Positions 17,238 through 25,649 of a stretch of DNA of 50,226 nt are shown here, in pieces. The stretch spans positions 1 to 50,226 of the forward strand of contig NZ_SCNV01000064.1 in assembly GCF_005503145.1 (NCBI RefSeq). The letters are read 5' to 3'. How positions within the stretch are numbered: the first letter of the stretch is position 1; every line of letters starts with the position of its first letter. The position numbers and the translations under genes were made by a program. Origin of the DNA: Burkholderia sp. 4M9327F10 (GTDB lineage Bacteria > Pseudomonadota > Gammaproteobacteria > Burkholderiales > Burkholderiaceae). The notes below the pieces were generated by a model, which saw nothing but the letters and a program-made list of their open reading frames with translations, made no database searches and was not told the DNA's origin.

Positions 17238-18055
17238 TTACGGTGATGAGACGGCCGCTTTCTGTGTGCTATCGAGCTTGCGATGAATCAGTGACACCGA
17301 CGTCAGAATGTCGAGCGCATCCTGCTCGGACATGGGCCAGTTCGTCTTGGGCGCATGGGCCAATGGATTGCGCACGGCACCGAACAGACCGATCAGGAGA
17401 TTCGCAAAACCTTTCTGTTCGCTTTTTTCGGATTCCGTGCTGAGCGGCCCTAGCACCAGGACGGGCTGCTGACCTGCAAATGCCTTTTTCACGAGGTCGG
17501 CGCCGTCACCGTTCAGACCCGACAGCGTGCGGATCCGCTCAGCGACACCTTTTGTCGCCTCGAAGACCGCGTGGAAGTAGTTTTCGTCGAGCAACTCGGC
17601 ACGGCAGTAGCTCAACACTCCTCATGCACCGTCCGGCTTTCAAGGGCAGCCTTGAGCCGTCCGGCACGTGCACGAGCTGCGTCCAATGTTGTTGCCTTGT
17701 CGGCATGGCCAACCTTGCCATCCTCGCGCACGTAGAAGCCCGAGAACGCCAGCACGACATTGAGTTCATCGCGCCGCCGGGCGAACGTCCCCGTATCACG
17801 GGCATAGCTCACAGGATTCATCGCTCGGTTGATGAACATGATGAGGTGGTTGCCCACCTGATGCTGGTTCTGTGCCGCTGCCAAGGCATTGAATAACCGC
17901 TTCCATTTGGTGATACCCGGAGATACGTCGGCGACATTGATCTCCTGCAGCAAGCGCTCGATTTGCGTGCCCGTAAGTCCGTGCACCGTATCGGCCAGCA
18001 CCTGGCAGGCGGCTTCGAGATGCTGGGAGTCAAAGGGGGTAATTTGCGTCGTCAC
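17238..18055 (-). pseudogene. TIGR02391 (Ymh-type) protein with one frameshift
   Basis: Two frames together make one TIGR02391-family protein of about 270 residues. The first is TQITPFDSQHLEAACQVLAD to ALESRTVHEEC-stop. The second is VLSYCRAELLDENYFHAVFE to DALDILTSVSLIHRKLDS, with the HEPN-like motif GAVRNPLAH. Relatives read through as HEE-VL-x-YCRAELL. The sequence GAGGAGTGTTG at 17623-17613 should be GAGGAGGTGTTG, so one G is missing. The frames overlap by 7 bases with a GTG in the second, so translation of a separate C-terminal piece is conceivable. The start ATG (18055) overlaps the YhcG stop as ATGA. TIGR02391 proteins often lie near restriction and defence genes; no biochemical role is established to my knowledge. 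Confidence 0.8.
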
Positions 18056-19389
18056 CGCATGCCTCTAAGTTCCGCCAGAAATGCCGTGCCGATTTCCACA
18101 GCCAATTCCGCCCCCATCGGGTCTACATCGACGCCATGCGCGGCCTCATTCATGACCCGGAGGGATTCCAGAAACCGTTCCGTGCTGGCTGGTGCGAGAC
18201 CACGTTGATTCATTTCACGCAGCATATTGCCAATGCCGGTTGGTACCTTCAGAGCAACGCCGTTGCCAGATAGGATGTCCCGCAAGGCTCGCTCGATCTC
18301 GATCCGCAACTTGATGACAGACATCAGCGGAAACTCGCGCGCAAACTCCTCGGCAGTCGGTAGCGCCTGTTGAAACTGCGGCGGCAGCGCCGGCGAAAGT
18401 CGATATTGGGTGACGCCCATCGGCTTACTGGAGTCGCGCAAGGCATATTCGACGATCACCTTATTACGGCCCTTGCACAAGATGATGCCGATGGTCGGCT
18501 GATCGTCCTTATGCCGAAGCCGGTCATCGACGGCGGAGAGGTAGAAGTTCATCTTGCCCGCAAACTCGGGCTTGAAGTCTTCGATCTTCAACTCGATCAC
18601 GACGAAGCAGCGTAACCGCAGGTGATAGAAAAGTAGATCGAGGTAGTAGTCCTGACCACCGACTTCGAGATGGTACTGGCTGCCGACGAAAGCAAAGCCC
18701 TTGCCGAGTTCGAGAATGAGCCAGCGCAGATGCTCGATAAGGCCGCGCTCCAGGTCACGCTCCAGCATGTCGGGGCCAAGCGCGAGGAAATCGAAAGTAT
18801 AAGGGTCTTTGAGGAGCTGCTGGGCAAGCTCGGATTGCTCAGCGGGCAAGGTTCGCGAGAAGTTGGTCAGCGCGCTCCCCTGACGGGCGAACAACTGGCT
18901 CTCGATCTGGTGGACGAGGACAGCACGACTCCAGCCATGCTCGATCGTCTGGCGGACGTACCAGGCGCGCTCTTCGGCCACCTTGACCATATCGAGCAGG
19001 CTGACGTTATGCCCCCAGGGCAATTGTGCAACGACCCGTTGCACAATTTCGGCGTCGGGCCAGGCCTCGGCAAAAGCACGCATATATTTGAGGTTTCGAG
19101 CTGAAAGCCCTGTCATTTCGGGGAAGGCTCGGCGGAGATCGTCCGCCAGCCGGTCAACGACCTTGGTCCCCCAACCTTCGTGCTCCTGTCGGGCCAGAAT
19201 GTCGTGGCCGATACTCCAATAGAGCAAGATCAGCTCGCGATTGACCGACAGGCTCGCACGGTGACGCGCCTCGGCGATCTTCCGCTTGAGGTCGCCGACA
19301 AAAGCAGAATAGCTCTGCGCGTCGATCTCCGCGGCAGGGTTGGCGACCTTGGCGCGACGGGACGGTGGCTTGGACGACGGGGATCTCAT
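18052..19389 (-). CDS. YhcG/DUF1016 PDDEXK nuclease with HEPN-like extension
   Basis: A 445-residue protein. Residues about 25-175 form the DUF1016 N-terminal helical domain (RELILLYWSIGHDILARQEH, EMTGLSARNLKYMRAFAEAW). Residues about 195-350 form the PDDEXK nuclease fold, with D251 in YYLDLLFYH and E266-x-K268 in VIELKIEDF as catalytic residues. Residues about 355-445 are an extra helical domain ending in SLRVMNEAAHGVDVD, an R-x-x-N-x-x-x-H (R411, N414, H418) arrangement like HEPN/DUF4145 domains. Usual YhcG proteins stop near 340-360, so this is a fusion. Its ATG overlaps the integrase stop (ATGA) and its stop overlaps the TIGR02391 start (ATGA). It is the one intact island accessory gene; a role in defence or DNA processing is inferred. 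Confidence 0.88.
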   Translation of the reverse strand: MRSPSSKPPSRRAKVANPAAEIDAQSYSAFVGDLKRKIAEARHRASLSVNRELILLYWSIGHDILARQEHEGWGTKVVDRLADDLRRAFPEMTGLSARNLKYMRAFAEAWPDAEIVQRVVAQLPWGHNVSLLDMVKVAEERAWYVRQTIEHGWSRAVLVHQIESQLFARQGSALTNFSRTLPAEQSELAQQLLKDPYTFDFLALGPDMLERDLERGLIEHLRWLILELGKGFAFVGSQYHLEVGGQDYYLDLLFYHLRLRCFVVIELKIEDFKPEFAGKMNFYLSAVDDRLRHKDDQPTIGIILCKGRNKVIVEYALRDSSKPMGVTQYRLSPALPPQFQQALPTAEEFAREFPLMSVIKLRIEIERALRDILSGNGVALKVPTGIGNMLREMNQRGLAPASTERFLESLRVMNEAAHGVDVDPMGAELAVEIGTAFLAELRGMR

Positions 19390-20732
19390 GCCGCTTCCTC
19401 CTCTGAAATCACGTCCCGCTTGCTTCCCGGCGGAACGGCGCGGCTGTTTTCCTCGCGGTGCCGATACGGGCGGTAGTTCCCTCGGCTCGTGAGCGTCTTG
19501 TTGCCGTCCGTGTCGGCGGGATTCGCCGCCGGCGACGCAACCGGCACCATCGACGCACGGCTGTCGATCGTATCCCGCCGCAGGTTGGCCACCTTCTCAG
19601 CAGCCGCGCGGATCGGATCATCCTCGGCATGCACGTACCGCATGAACATGGACACGGTCTTGTGTGCCGTAAGTGCCATACCGACCTTGACCGGAATCCC
19701 GGAGTTGGCAATGTCGGTCGCAGCGCGATGACGGATCCCGTGCGTACCGACATGAATCACATTTGCACGTTTCAAGACTCGCTTCCAGCCATTGTAATAG
19801 GTGCTTTCGGGCAGCGGAATCGAGCTGTCGAAGACGGCCGGACACACATATGGCGAGTCGTCGATGCGGTAGGCGTTGGACAACAATTGGTACGCCACCT
19901 CGCTCATCGGCTTGGAAATATCGCCGGTCTTGCTATCAGGCCAGACGATGCGGCGGTTCTCAAAATCAATCCAGGACCATTCGAGCAATCGGATTTCCGA
20001 CATGCGCGCGGAAAACTCGAATTGCAGGCGAACCGCAAGCGTCAACGTCGGATGTTCCAGCCCTTCGGCATCCGCGCGGTCAAGATAGGCATAGAGACGC
20101 ACCAGCTCGTCGTTGACGATATATCGTGTTTCACCATTCTCGGGGTATTTCGGCACATGCCGGCAGGGATTGGAGCCATCGGGCCGGTAGCCCCACACCT
20201 CGGCCATGTTGAGCATCTTGCGGAGGCAGGACAGAACCCGGTTGGCCGTGACCGGGATTCTTGCCAGATCGCGCATCAGAGTCGCTATATGTTGCCGGGT
20301 TACGTCAGGTACTTTGAGCTTGCCCAGCATCGGCACGATGAAACGGTCGATCTGGTCTTGATAGGTATCAACGGTGCTCGGCTTGTTGCGAGGTCTGGAG
20401 TATTCCTCCATGAACTGGGTACACAACTCTTTGACGGTAGGCGACATACGCGCAGCCAATTTCGCGGCACTCGGATCGTTGCCTTTCCGCACATCAGCCA
20501 GCCAGTCCTGCGCGATCGAGCGGGCCTGCTCGACGGTCAACTCGCCAAACTGGCCGATTTTCGGCTTGCGGCGCTCGCCCCAGTTCGTGCGGTACTGGAG
20601 CATGAAGACCTTGCGCCCGCGGGCGGTGACTTTGCAGAGAAATCCGGGGACAACGGTGTCCCGCAGTTCGTAATCTTTGCCGGTGACTTCGGCCGCATCG
20701 ACAGCGGATTTTGTGAGCTTGATCTTGGCCAT
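19386..20732 (-). CDS. tyrosine recombinase (integrase) with DUF4102 arm domain
   Basis: A 448-residue site-specific recombinase. The N-terminal arm-binding domain is MAKIKLTKSAVDAAEVTGKD, then GFLCKVTARGRKVFMLQYRT. The catalytic domain contains the first Arg in SARMSEIRLLEW, Lys in PDSKTG, H-x-x-R in THGIRHRA, His in LTAHKT and the nucleophile Tyr in MFMRYVHAEDD. The start is ATG at 20732 because AGGAGG lies 7 bases upstream and MAKIKL is the family's usual N-terminus. A 50-residue polar tail follows the tyrosine and ends in the overlap with the YhcG gene, so integrase and nuclease are co-translated. It is divergent from a second integrase; the shared 400 bp holds an attachment remnant. Confidence 0.92.
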   Translation of the reverse strand: MAKIKLTKSAVDAAEVTGKDYELRDTVVPGFLCKVTARGRKVFMLQYRTNWGERRKPKIGQFGELTVEQARSIAQDWLADVRKGNDPSAAKLAARMSPTVKELCTQFMEEYSRPRNKPSTVDTYQDQIDRFIVPMLGKLKVPDVTRQHIATLMRDLARIPVTANRVLSCLRKMLNMAEVWGYRPDGSNPCRHVPKYPENGETRYIVNDELVRLYAYLDRADAEGLEHPTLTLAVRLQFEFSARMSEIRLLEWSWIDFENRRIVWPDSKTGDISKPMSEVAYQLLSNAYRIDDSPYVCPAVFDSSIPLPESTYYNGWKRVLKRANVIHVGTHGIRHRAATDIANSGIPVKVGMALTAHKTVSMFMRYVHAEDDPIRAAAEKVANLRRDTIDSRASMVPVASPAANPADTDGNKTLTSRGNYRPYRHREENSRAVPPGSKRDVISEEEAA

Positions 20733-20910
20733 GACGCCTCCTAGTTCGGGATCAAACGCAGGAACCAGCCAGGAGCCACAGCATCGGAAAGTGTGCCGCA
20801 ATCGGTCTGGTCTAGGCGTAAGGTTAGACGGGACTAACCTCTTGGAAAACCAAGCCCAGCAAGGCTTAGCGGGTTTCAGCGTAGCCCGATACTATAGGAG
20901 GCTGCCGGTC

Positions 20911-20962
20911 TCAAAATCCCCCGCCGCAAGGCGTGCCGGTTCGAGTCCGGCCCTGGGCACCA
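20911..20962 (+). other. tRNA-Leu(CAA) 3'-half, attachment-site remnant
   Basis: From the anticodon loop TCAAAATCCC through the variable arm CGCCGCAAGGCG, the T-arm GCCGGTTCGAGTCCGGC and the acceptor strand to GCACCA, this matches the 3' half of tRNA-Leu(CAA). The 5' acceptor strand (GCCCAGG expected) and D-arm are absent upstream, so it is not a functional tRNA. Tyrosine recombinases commonly use tRNA 3' halves as att cores; this lies about 170 bp before the second integrase gene. Confidence 0.75.
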
Positions 20963-20994
20963 CAAGCTGTTCCGGCGAGAGCCGCAGTATTCCG

Positions 20995-21030
20995 AAAAAC
21001 CCCGCAAGATCAAGGTCTTGCGGGGTTTTT
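20995..21030 (+). terminator. intrinsic terminator
   Basis: AAAAACCCCGCAAG (20995-21008) pairs perfectly with CTTGCGGGGTTTTT (21017-21030), with an 8-base loop and a further T. The A/T-flanked GC stem works in both directions. It lies just after the tRNA-Leu remnant and probably terminated the original tRNA transcript. Confidence 0.9.
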
Positions 21031-21066
21031 TATTCCCTAGCGATCGGTCTTGGTTCGTCGACAGCC

Positions 21067-21096
21067 GGTGGTATCTGGTGGTATTTTTGGTGGTAT
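21067..21096 (+). promoter_or_regulatory. three GGTGGTAT repeats, putative integrase arm sites
   Basis: GGTGGTAT occurs at 21067-21074, 21077-21084 and 21089-21096, about one helical turn apart, 40 bases before the second integrase start. Closely spaced direct repeats next to an integrase and att core are typical arm-type binding sites. Two units with the same TTTT spacer recur at 40952-40971. Confidence 0.55.
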
Positions 21097-21135
21097 CTGG
21101 CTCGTTTCTGGGTTTTTCCAGAGGGAGATACCACC

Positions 21136-22365
21136 ATGTTGCTGACCGATGTGCAGATTAGGAACGCGCGCTACAACCCCGAGGGAACCGGCAATCGCCT
21201 CGCGGACAGCGGCCGCATGTATCTCCAGCTCGACAAGTCCGGCGCGAAATACTGGCGGATGAACTTCCGGTTTGCCGGCAAGGACAAGACGCTCGCGCTC
21301 GGCGTCTATCCGGACGTGTCGCTTGCGGCAGCGCGGAAAAAGCGAGACGACGCCCGCGAGAAGTTGGCAGCGGGATTCGACCCAAGTAATGTCAAGCGCC
21401 TTGAGAAACGTGCCGCCAGGCTCGCAGCGGCCAACTCCTTCGAGGCAGTCGCGCGCGGCTGGATGAACGAGCGCAAGAGCACCGTCGAGCCAGCCCAGCA
21501 CGTGAAGACGCTCGCCCGAATGGAAAACGATGTGTTCCCGTGGCTTGGCAAGCGCCCAGTTACCGACATCGACGCGCCAGACATTCTGGCCGTCCTGAAG
21601 CGCGTCGACAGTCGCGGCGCCCGCTTCACGGCCCATCGTGTGCGTAGCGAGATCAGCCGAGTATTCCGGTACGGCATCAAGGAGGGACATTGCAAGGCCG
21701 ACCCCGCTCGGGATCTGGTCGGCGCGATTCCCCCGGCACAAACAACCCACTTCGCTTCAATCACAGAGCCGATCAAGGTCGGCGAGATGCTGCGTGCGTT
21801 CGACGGGTTCGCTGGCACCTTCCCTGTCCTCTGCGCGCTCCGGCTTGCACCATTACTATTCGTCCGGCCCGGTGAGCTTCGCCAGGCTGAATGGTCCCAA
21901 TTCGATCTGGACAAGGGCGAATGGCGCTACCTCGTCACCAAGACTGGGACTGAGCATTTGGTGCCGCTTTCCACACATTCGATCGCCATTCTGCGTGAAC
22001 TGCATGCACTTACGAGCGCCGGCCGCTATGTGTTCCCTGGCGCCCGCGATCGCCAGCGACCGATGAGCGAGGCCACGATCAATGCAGCACTGCGAAGGCT
22101 CGGCTACGACACGCGCACGGAAATCACGGGACACGGCTTTCGCGCGATGGCGCGCACGATCCTGCATGAGGAACTCGATCAGAAGCCGGAAGTGATCGAG
22201 CACCAACTCGCGCATACAGTGCCGGATAACCTTGGCACAGCCTATAACCGCACAAAGTTCATCAAGGAACGCCGGGTAATGATGCAGAAATGGGCGGACT
22301 ATCTGGATCGGCTCCGTTTAGGTGCGCAGGTTATTGATATTGGAAGCGGGAAAGTTGCGACTTGA
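21136..22365 (+). CDS. P4/CP4-type tyrosine recombinase (integrase)
   Basis: A 409-residue integrase. The N-terminal DUF4102 arm domain is MLLTDVQIRNARYNPEGTGN, LQLDKSGAKYWRMNFRFAGK and LALGVYPDVSLAAARKKRDD. The core domain lies at about 105-190. Catalytic residues are Arg in RPGELRQAEW, Lys in VTKTGTEHLVPLS, H-x-x-R in GHGFRAMART, His in HQLAHTVPD and the nucleophile Tyr in TAYNRTKFIKER. The start is ATG 21136 with GAGGGAG upstream; the much longer open frame to 20677 is non-coding sequence that includes the tRNA remnant and terminator. The order tRNA remnant, terminator, arm repeats, integrase shows a second integrative element beginning here. Its cargo appears to be almost gone. Confidence 0.92.
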   Translation: MLLTDVQIRNARYNPEGTGNRLADSGRMYLQLDKSGAKYWRMNFRFAGKDKTLALGVYPDVSLAAARKKRDDAREKLAAGFDPSNVKRLEKRAARLAAANSFEAVARGWMNERKSTVEPAQHVKTLARMENDVFPWLGKRPVTDIDAPDILAVLKRVDSRGARFTAHRVRSEISRVFRYGIKEGHCKADPARDLVGAIPPAQTTHFASITEPIKVGEMLRAFDGFAGTFPVLCALRLAPLLFVRPGELRQAEWSQFDLDKGEWRYLVTKTGTEHLVPLSTHSIAILRELHALTSAGRYVFPGARDRQRPMSEATINAALRRLGYDTRTEITGHGFRAMARTILHEELDQKPEVIEHQLAHTVPDNLGTAYNRTKFIKERRVMMQKWADYLDRLRLGAQVIDIGSGKVAT

Positions 22366-22491
22366 CGACTGCGTTGTGCGATTTCAGGCGTGCCAATGCA
22401 TGCGCATCCGTTGATGCCGCTGCTGCGCTGAGTCAACTTTCAAATGGTCGAAACTGGTTCGATTATCTGGCTAGTCTTCATCGTCTCGCGT

Positions 22492-22950
22492 TCAAAGATT
22501 CTCCGTATCCGGTCTGATCTTGAAACTGAATTCGTCGTGAGCGATCATCGATCCGGGTTTGTTGTTGCCAGGCTCCCTCTTTGCTCGCGAAGGCGTACCG
22601 GACTGCTGACCGAACTTCTGCGGGTCTGAACGAGTGACAGGCGGGTTCACTTTGCTTTGCGATTGATGCGAGCCAGGTATCTGGCGGTTGTGCGTTCGTC
22701 GTTTCGCCGTATACTGGAGCGCGTAGCGAAGCGCACTCGCCGTTATGTCCATACCGGCCTCCTTCGCCTGATCGACTAGCTGCTCAAGCGAATACCCCTT
22801 CGCACGCGCTGCATTGATATGGGCGCGAAACTTCGGCATTGCATCGCGTACGGTAACCCGCTGTTCCGATGGTGGCTTTTCCGGTAACTCATCGAGTCGT
22901 CGGGCAAACTCATCCCATTGCGCTTTCGTGTAAGTCTTCGATGCAGGCAT
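22492..22950 (-). CDS. hypothetical protein (152 aa)
   Basis: I do not recognise a named family. Residues 1-85 are a compact helical region (YTKAQWDEFARRLDELPEKP, AMPKFRAHINAARAKGYSLE, QLVDQAKEAGMDITASALRY) that looks like a small DNA-binding or partition/mobilisation accessory domain of plasmid-like elements. Residues 86-152 are a polar, Pro/Ser/Lys-rich, probably disordered tail. The ATG at 22950 is acceptable. It is convergent with the second integrase, about 125 bases apart, and may be the last cargo gene of that element. Confidence 0.55.
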   Translation of the reverse strand: MPASKTYTKAQWDEFARRLDELPEKPPSEQRVTVRDAMPKFRAHINAARAKGYSLEQLVDQAKEAGMDITASALRYALQYTAKRRTHNRQIPGSHQSQSKVNPPVTRSDPQKFGQQSGTPSRAKREPGNNKPGSMIAHDEFSFKIRPDTENL

Positions 22951-24266
22951 GATGACCTTCCGTTTGCATTTGGTGACGAGAGGGTTTGAGCCAATCGTCT
23001 ACGCCATCGGCTGGTACGTCAATGCCGCAGTCACGTCGAACGTTGATGTATTAGGACTACCGCGAACACGTTTGGAATTCGTTGGAACAACGTACTATTT
23101 TTGTTTCGTGGTGAGTATGCAACGGCAGTCGTCGTTGGCTGCTGTGCCGCAAACTTGCGCGTGAGCATTGAAATTTGTGGTTCTGTAGGTAAGCAGAGGA
23201 TGCCAGGTTGGTTTGTGCCGAAACCGACGGTCAATCATTTCTACGTCGCCCGATCTAAGGTAGTTACTCTCGCGAGTCGACACTGGATCTGAGACGATTG
23301 CTTCACGGTTTGCTCGTACTTGTCCTGCGTTGAGAACAGAGGGCGCACCAGTACGCGAATCGTGTCGATCGGGTTAGCAGTCCACTTAGCAACGATTCAA
23401 CAGCGTCCTACGCTGATCCGATTTCATTTGAAATCGCACGATAAAAACAACAAAGAAATTAGGTACTGCAGGATAGGCAACTGCCGGTTTTGGGCGCCAT
23501 GCACACTGCGACATCCACCCACTGACGTTGACGATACCGGGAGAGACAGTCGATTTTGTCACCGGAAGCAAACGCGAGTCGATTTCGACAGGCTTGTACT
23601 GTCACGCTATCGCAATCGTAGCAACGCCAGCCTCGCATCACGCGCCCGGCGCTCACAATCCATTGCCTCTCGACGTGTCGGCGACGAACACGTCACTGTA
23701 TCTGTGCACTGCCTATGGAGGCCGAGCGTCTCGAACGAGCCACCTATACGCGTGAGGTGGTTCCGCACCAACGCTCCCGGCGCGCAGGTTTCTCGTCGAG
23801 CCTCACCAAGGAGGGCAGCTATCTGGTATCGGCGGGATGCATCAGACGGAATTCGGCCGCGAGTTGCCGATCGGTCGTCGTCAGGCAGTGTCCGTCGGCC
23901 ACTTTCTGCCGCTCGCCTGAGCCAAGCAGTAATCACTCGAAAGGCTGGTCCACCCCGAAATCCGCCCGATGCGTGACGCGCACTTTTCGGCCGATGCGGT
24001 CGCTGGTCGCGCAAGATGTCAGCGGCTGGTATGGGTTCCTCAGCCGACGATGGTCGGTCGATCCTGATCAACGACAGCTTTGACCACCGCCGAACGTCAG
24101 TGCACGACCCTGAGCGGACGAATACCATTCGCGCGTGGATGACCGAAATGCGCTTCATTTGAGTCACTGAGCTAATGCCCCGAATTGCTCTCGAGGGTGC
24201 GCTAGGCGAAGCTCCTCGCCCAGCCGACAGCGCCTTTGCGGCTCGGCGAGGAACTGACGACTGGCA
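22951..24266. other. 1.3-kb intergenic region with dispersed repeat copy
   Basis: No supported gene. 23000-23480 is somewhat AT-richer. The segment at about 23985-24165 is one copy of an intergenic repeat whose core (TGTCAGCGGCTGGTATGGGT and TCCTCAGCCGACGATG) recurs in altered form at 34145-34185. The long minus-strand frame through it reads like a shadow. Confidence 0.5.
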
Positions 24267-25268
24267 TCATTCCGACGGGTTCGTATCCATCGTCAGGATG
24301 ATCTTGCCAACATTCGCGGAAGATTCCATACGCCGATGAGCATCCGCTGCGCGAGCAAGTGAGAACGTGCTGTCTACGACCGGTTCGAGTGCGGCGCCAC
24401 CTTCAAATCGGTCGAGCCAATGCTCGCGGAAGCGCCTCACCATCGCGTGTTTTTCCTCCTGAAGGCGCGACTTCATCACCGTGCCCTTGATCTGTAAATG
24501 CCGGTATAGGATATCTTCGAGCGCGACGGCAACCTCGCCGCCGCCGCCGAGGATGCCGACCTGCACCAGCCGCCCGCCGTTGCCCAACGACGCGATGTTG
24601 CGCGCGAAGTACGGCGCACCGACGAAGTCGATCACGACGTCGACGCCGCGACCATCTGTCGATTGCGCGATCACTTTGGCGAAGTCCTGCGTGCGGTAGT
24701 CGATCACGACGTCCGCGCCGAGCTGCGCGACGCGTTCGAGCTTGCTTGCTTCCGCCGTCGCGAAGATGCTCGCGCCCGTCGCATAGGCCAGCTGCACAGC
24801 GGCCGAACCGACGCCACCGGCAGCCGCGTGGATCAGGACCGAGTCCCCGCGGCGCAGGCCGCCCAGATGCAGCATCGCTTCGTGCGCTGTGACGAACACT
24901 TCGGGAATCGCGGCGGCGTGCACGTAATTGAGCGAATCGGGGATGGGCATCGCCATGCGCCAGTCGATGCGCGCCAGCTCCGCATACGCGCCGCCGCCGA
25001 CCACGCCCATCACACGATCACCGATTTTGAATCCTTGTGTGTCGGCGCCCGTTTCGATCACTTCGCCAGCTATTTCGAGGCCCATGATGGTCGAGTCGCC
25101 GAAGTTCGGGCGGCCGTAGCCACCGCGCCGGTGTGTGAGATCGGCGCGGTTCACACCAGCGGCGTGCACGCGCACCAGCAGGTCAGCGGGGCGCAGTTCG
25201 GGCACGGGGACCTCGGCAAGCTCGAGGACGTCGGCGTCGCCGAATTGTTCGAATTCGATGGCTTTCAT
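24267..25268 (-). CDS. NADPH:quinone oxidoreductase, MDR family
   Basis: A 333-residue zinc-free medium-chain reductase of the quinone oxidoreductase (QOR/PIG3) type. The GroES-like N-terminal part contains LLVRVHAAGVNRADLTHRRG; the Rossmann part contains VLIHAAAGGVGSAAVQLAYA (AxxGxxG nucleotide loop), then VDVVIDFVGAPYF. It lacks the catalytic zinc cysteines of alcohol dehydrogenases. It likely reduces quinones or enones using NADPH in the cytoplasm. The start ATG at 25268 overlaps the stop of the upstream gene by four bases, so it is the third gene of the ALDH operon. Confidence 0.88.
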   Translation of the reverse strand: MKAIEFEQFGDADVLELAEVPVPELRPADLLVRVHAAGVNRADLTHRRGGYGRPNFGDSTIMGLEIAGEVIETGADTQGFKIGDRVMGVVGGGAYAELARIDWRMAMPIPDSLNYVHAAAIPEVFVTAHEAMLHLGGLRRGDSVLIHAAAGGVGSAAVQLAYATGASIFATAEASKLERVAQLGADVVIDYRTQDFAKVIAQSTDGRGVDVVIDFVGAPYFARNIASLGNGGRLVQVGILGGGGEVAVALEDILYRHLQIKGTVMKSRLQEEKHAMVRRFREHWLDRFEGGAALEPVVDSTFSLARAADAHRRMESSANVGKIILTMDTNPSE

Positions 25269-25636
25269 GACTGTGATTCCTTGTCGACGCGAGCCGCGCC
25301 GCTGTTGACATCGTGTGGTTCGGCGAGCGTGGCTTGGGCCACGGCCGACGCCGAAATGGTGGCCGGGAAGCCCGCATAGAACGCCAGGTGCGTGATCGCG
25401 GCGGACAGCTCGTCGCGCGTGACGCCGTTGCTCACGGCGCGGCGCAGATGTGCGGGCAGTTCGTCGAAATGGTTGCCCGCAATCAGCGCCGCGACGGTGA
25501 TAAGGCTGCGGTCGCGCGGCGAGAGCGCCGGGTCGCTCCAGATCTGCGGATAAAGCGTGCTGTCGACAAAGGCAGCAAGCTTCGGCGTGAAGGCGCGCGC
25601 CGCTTCGCGCGGGCTGCTGAAATCTGTGTGAGACAT
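25265..25636 (-). CDS. carboxymuconolactone decarboxylase-family protein
   Basis: A 123-residue single-domain protein. ATG at 25636 is chosen for the AAAGGAG upstream and a normal family length. It has the family core ALSPRDRSLITVAALIAGNH then LPAHLRRAVSNGVTRDELSA and HLAFYAGFPATISA. The region lacks the CxxC of AhpD peroxidases, which fits the decarboxylase-like or isomerase-like branch. The aldehyde dehydrogenase stop (25650) lies 13 bases before its start, and its own stop overlaps the quinone reductase start. The substrate is unknown. Confidence 0.87.
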   Translation of the reverse strand: MSHTDFSSPREAARAFTPKLAAFVDSTLYPQIWSDPALSPRDRSLITVAALIAGNHFDELPAHLRRAVSNGVTRDELSAAITHLAFYAGFPATISASAVAQATLAEPHDVNSGAARVDKESQS

Positions 25637-25649
25637 GGCTGCGCTCCTT

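Larger units (their letters stand above)
16768..20732 (-). mobile_element. decaying integrase-linked island operon
   Basis: Four consecutive minus-strand genes (integrase, YhcG-HEPN, TIGR02391, third gene) with overlaps of 4, 4 and a gap of 17 bases form one operon. The left end is a deletion that fused the last gene to a chromosomal VOC gene. The right end is near the tRNA-Leu remnant. The left attachment site has been lost. This is seen in the sequence; the defence role is inferred. Confidence 0.5.

Noticed and set aside
19458..20744. A 428-codon plus-strand frame
   Set aside because: Antisense shadow of the first integrase, which has all catalytic residues on the minus strand.
20850..20962. 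A complete tRNA-Leu gene
   Set aside because: Only the anticodon-to-CCA half is present; no matching 5' acceptor strand or D-arm was found upstream.
21067..21096. CRISPR-like repeat array
   Set aside because: Units are 8 bp with 2-4 bp spacing next to an integrase; this fits protein-binding sites. I saw no CRISPR array anywhere in the window.
23607..24167. A 186-codon minus-strand hypothetical protein
   Set aside because: It runs through a dispersed intergenic repeat, has no ribosome site and no sensible protein composition.
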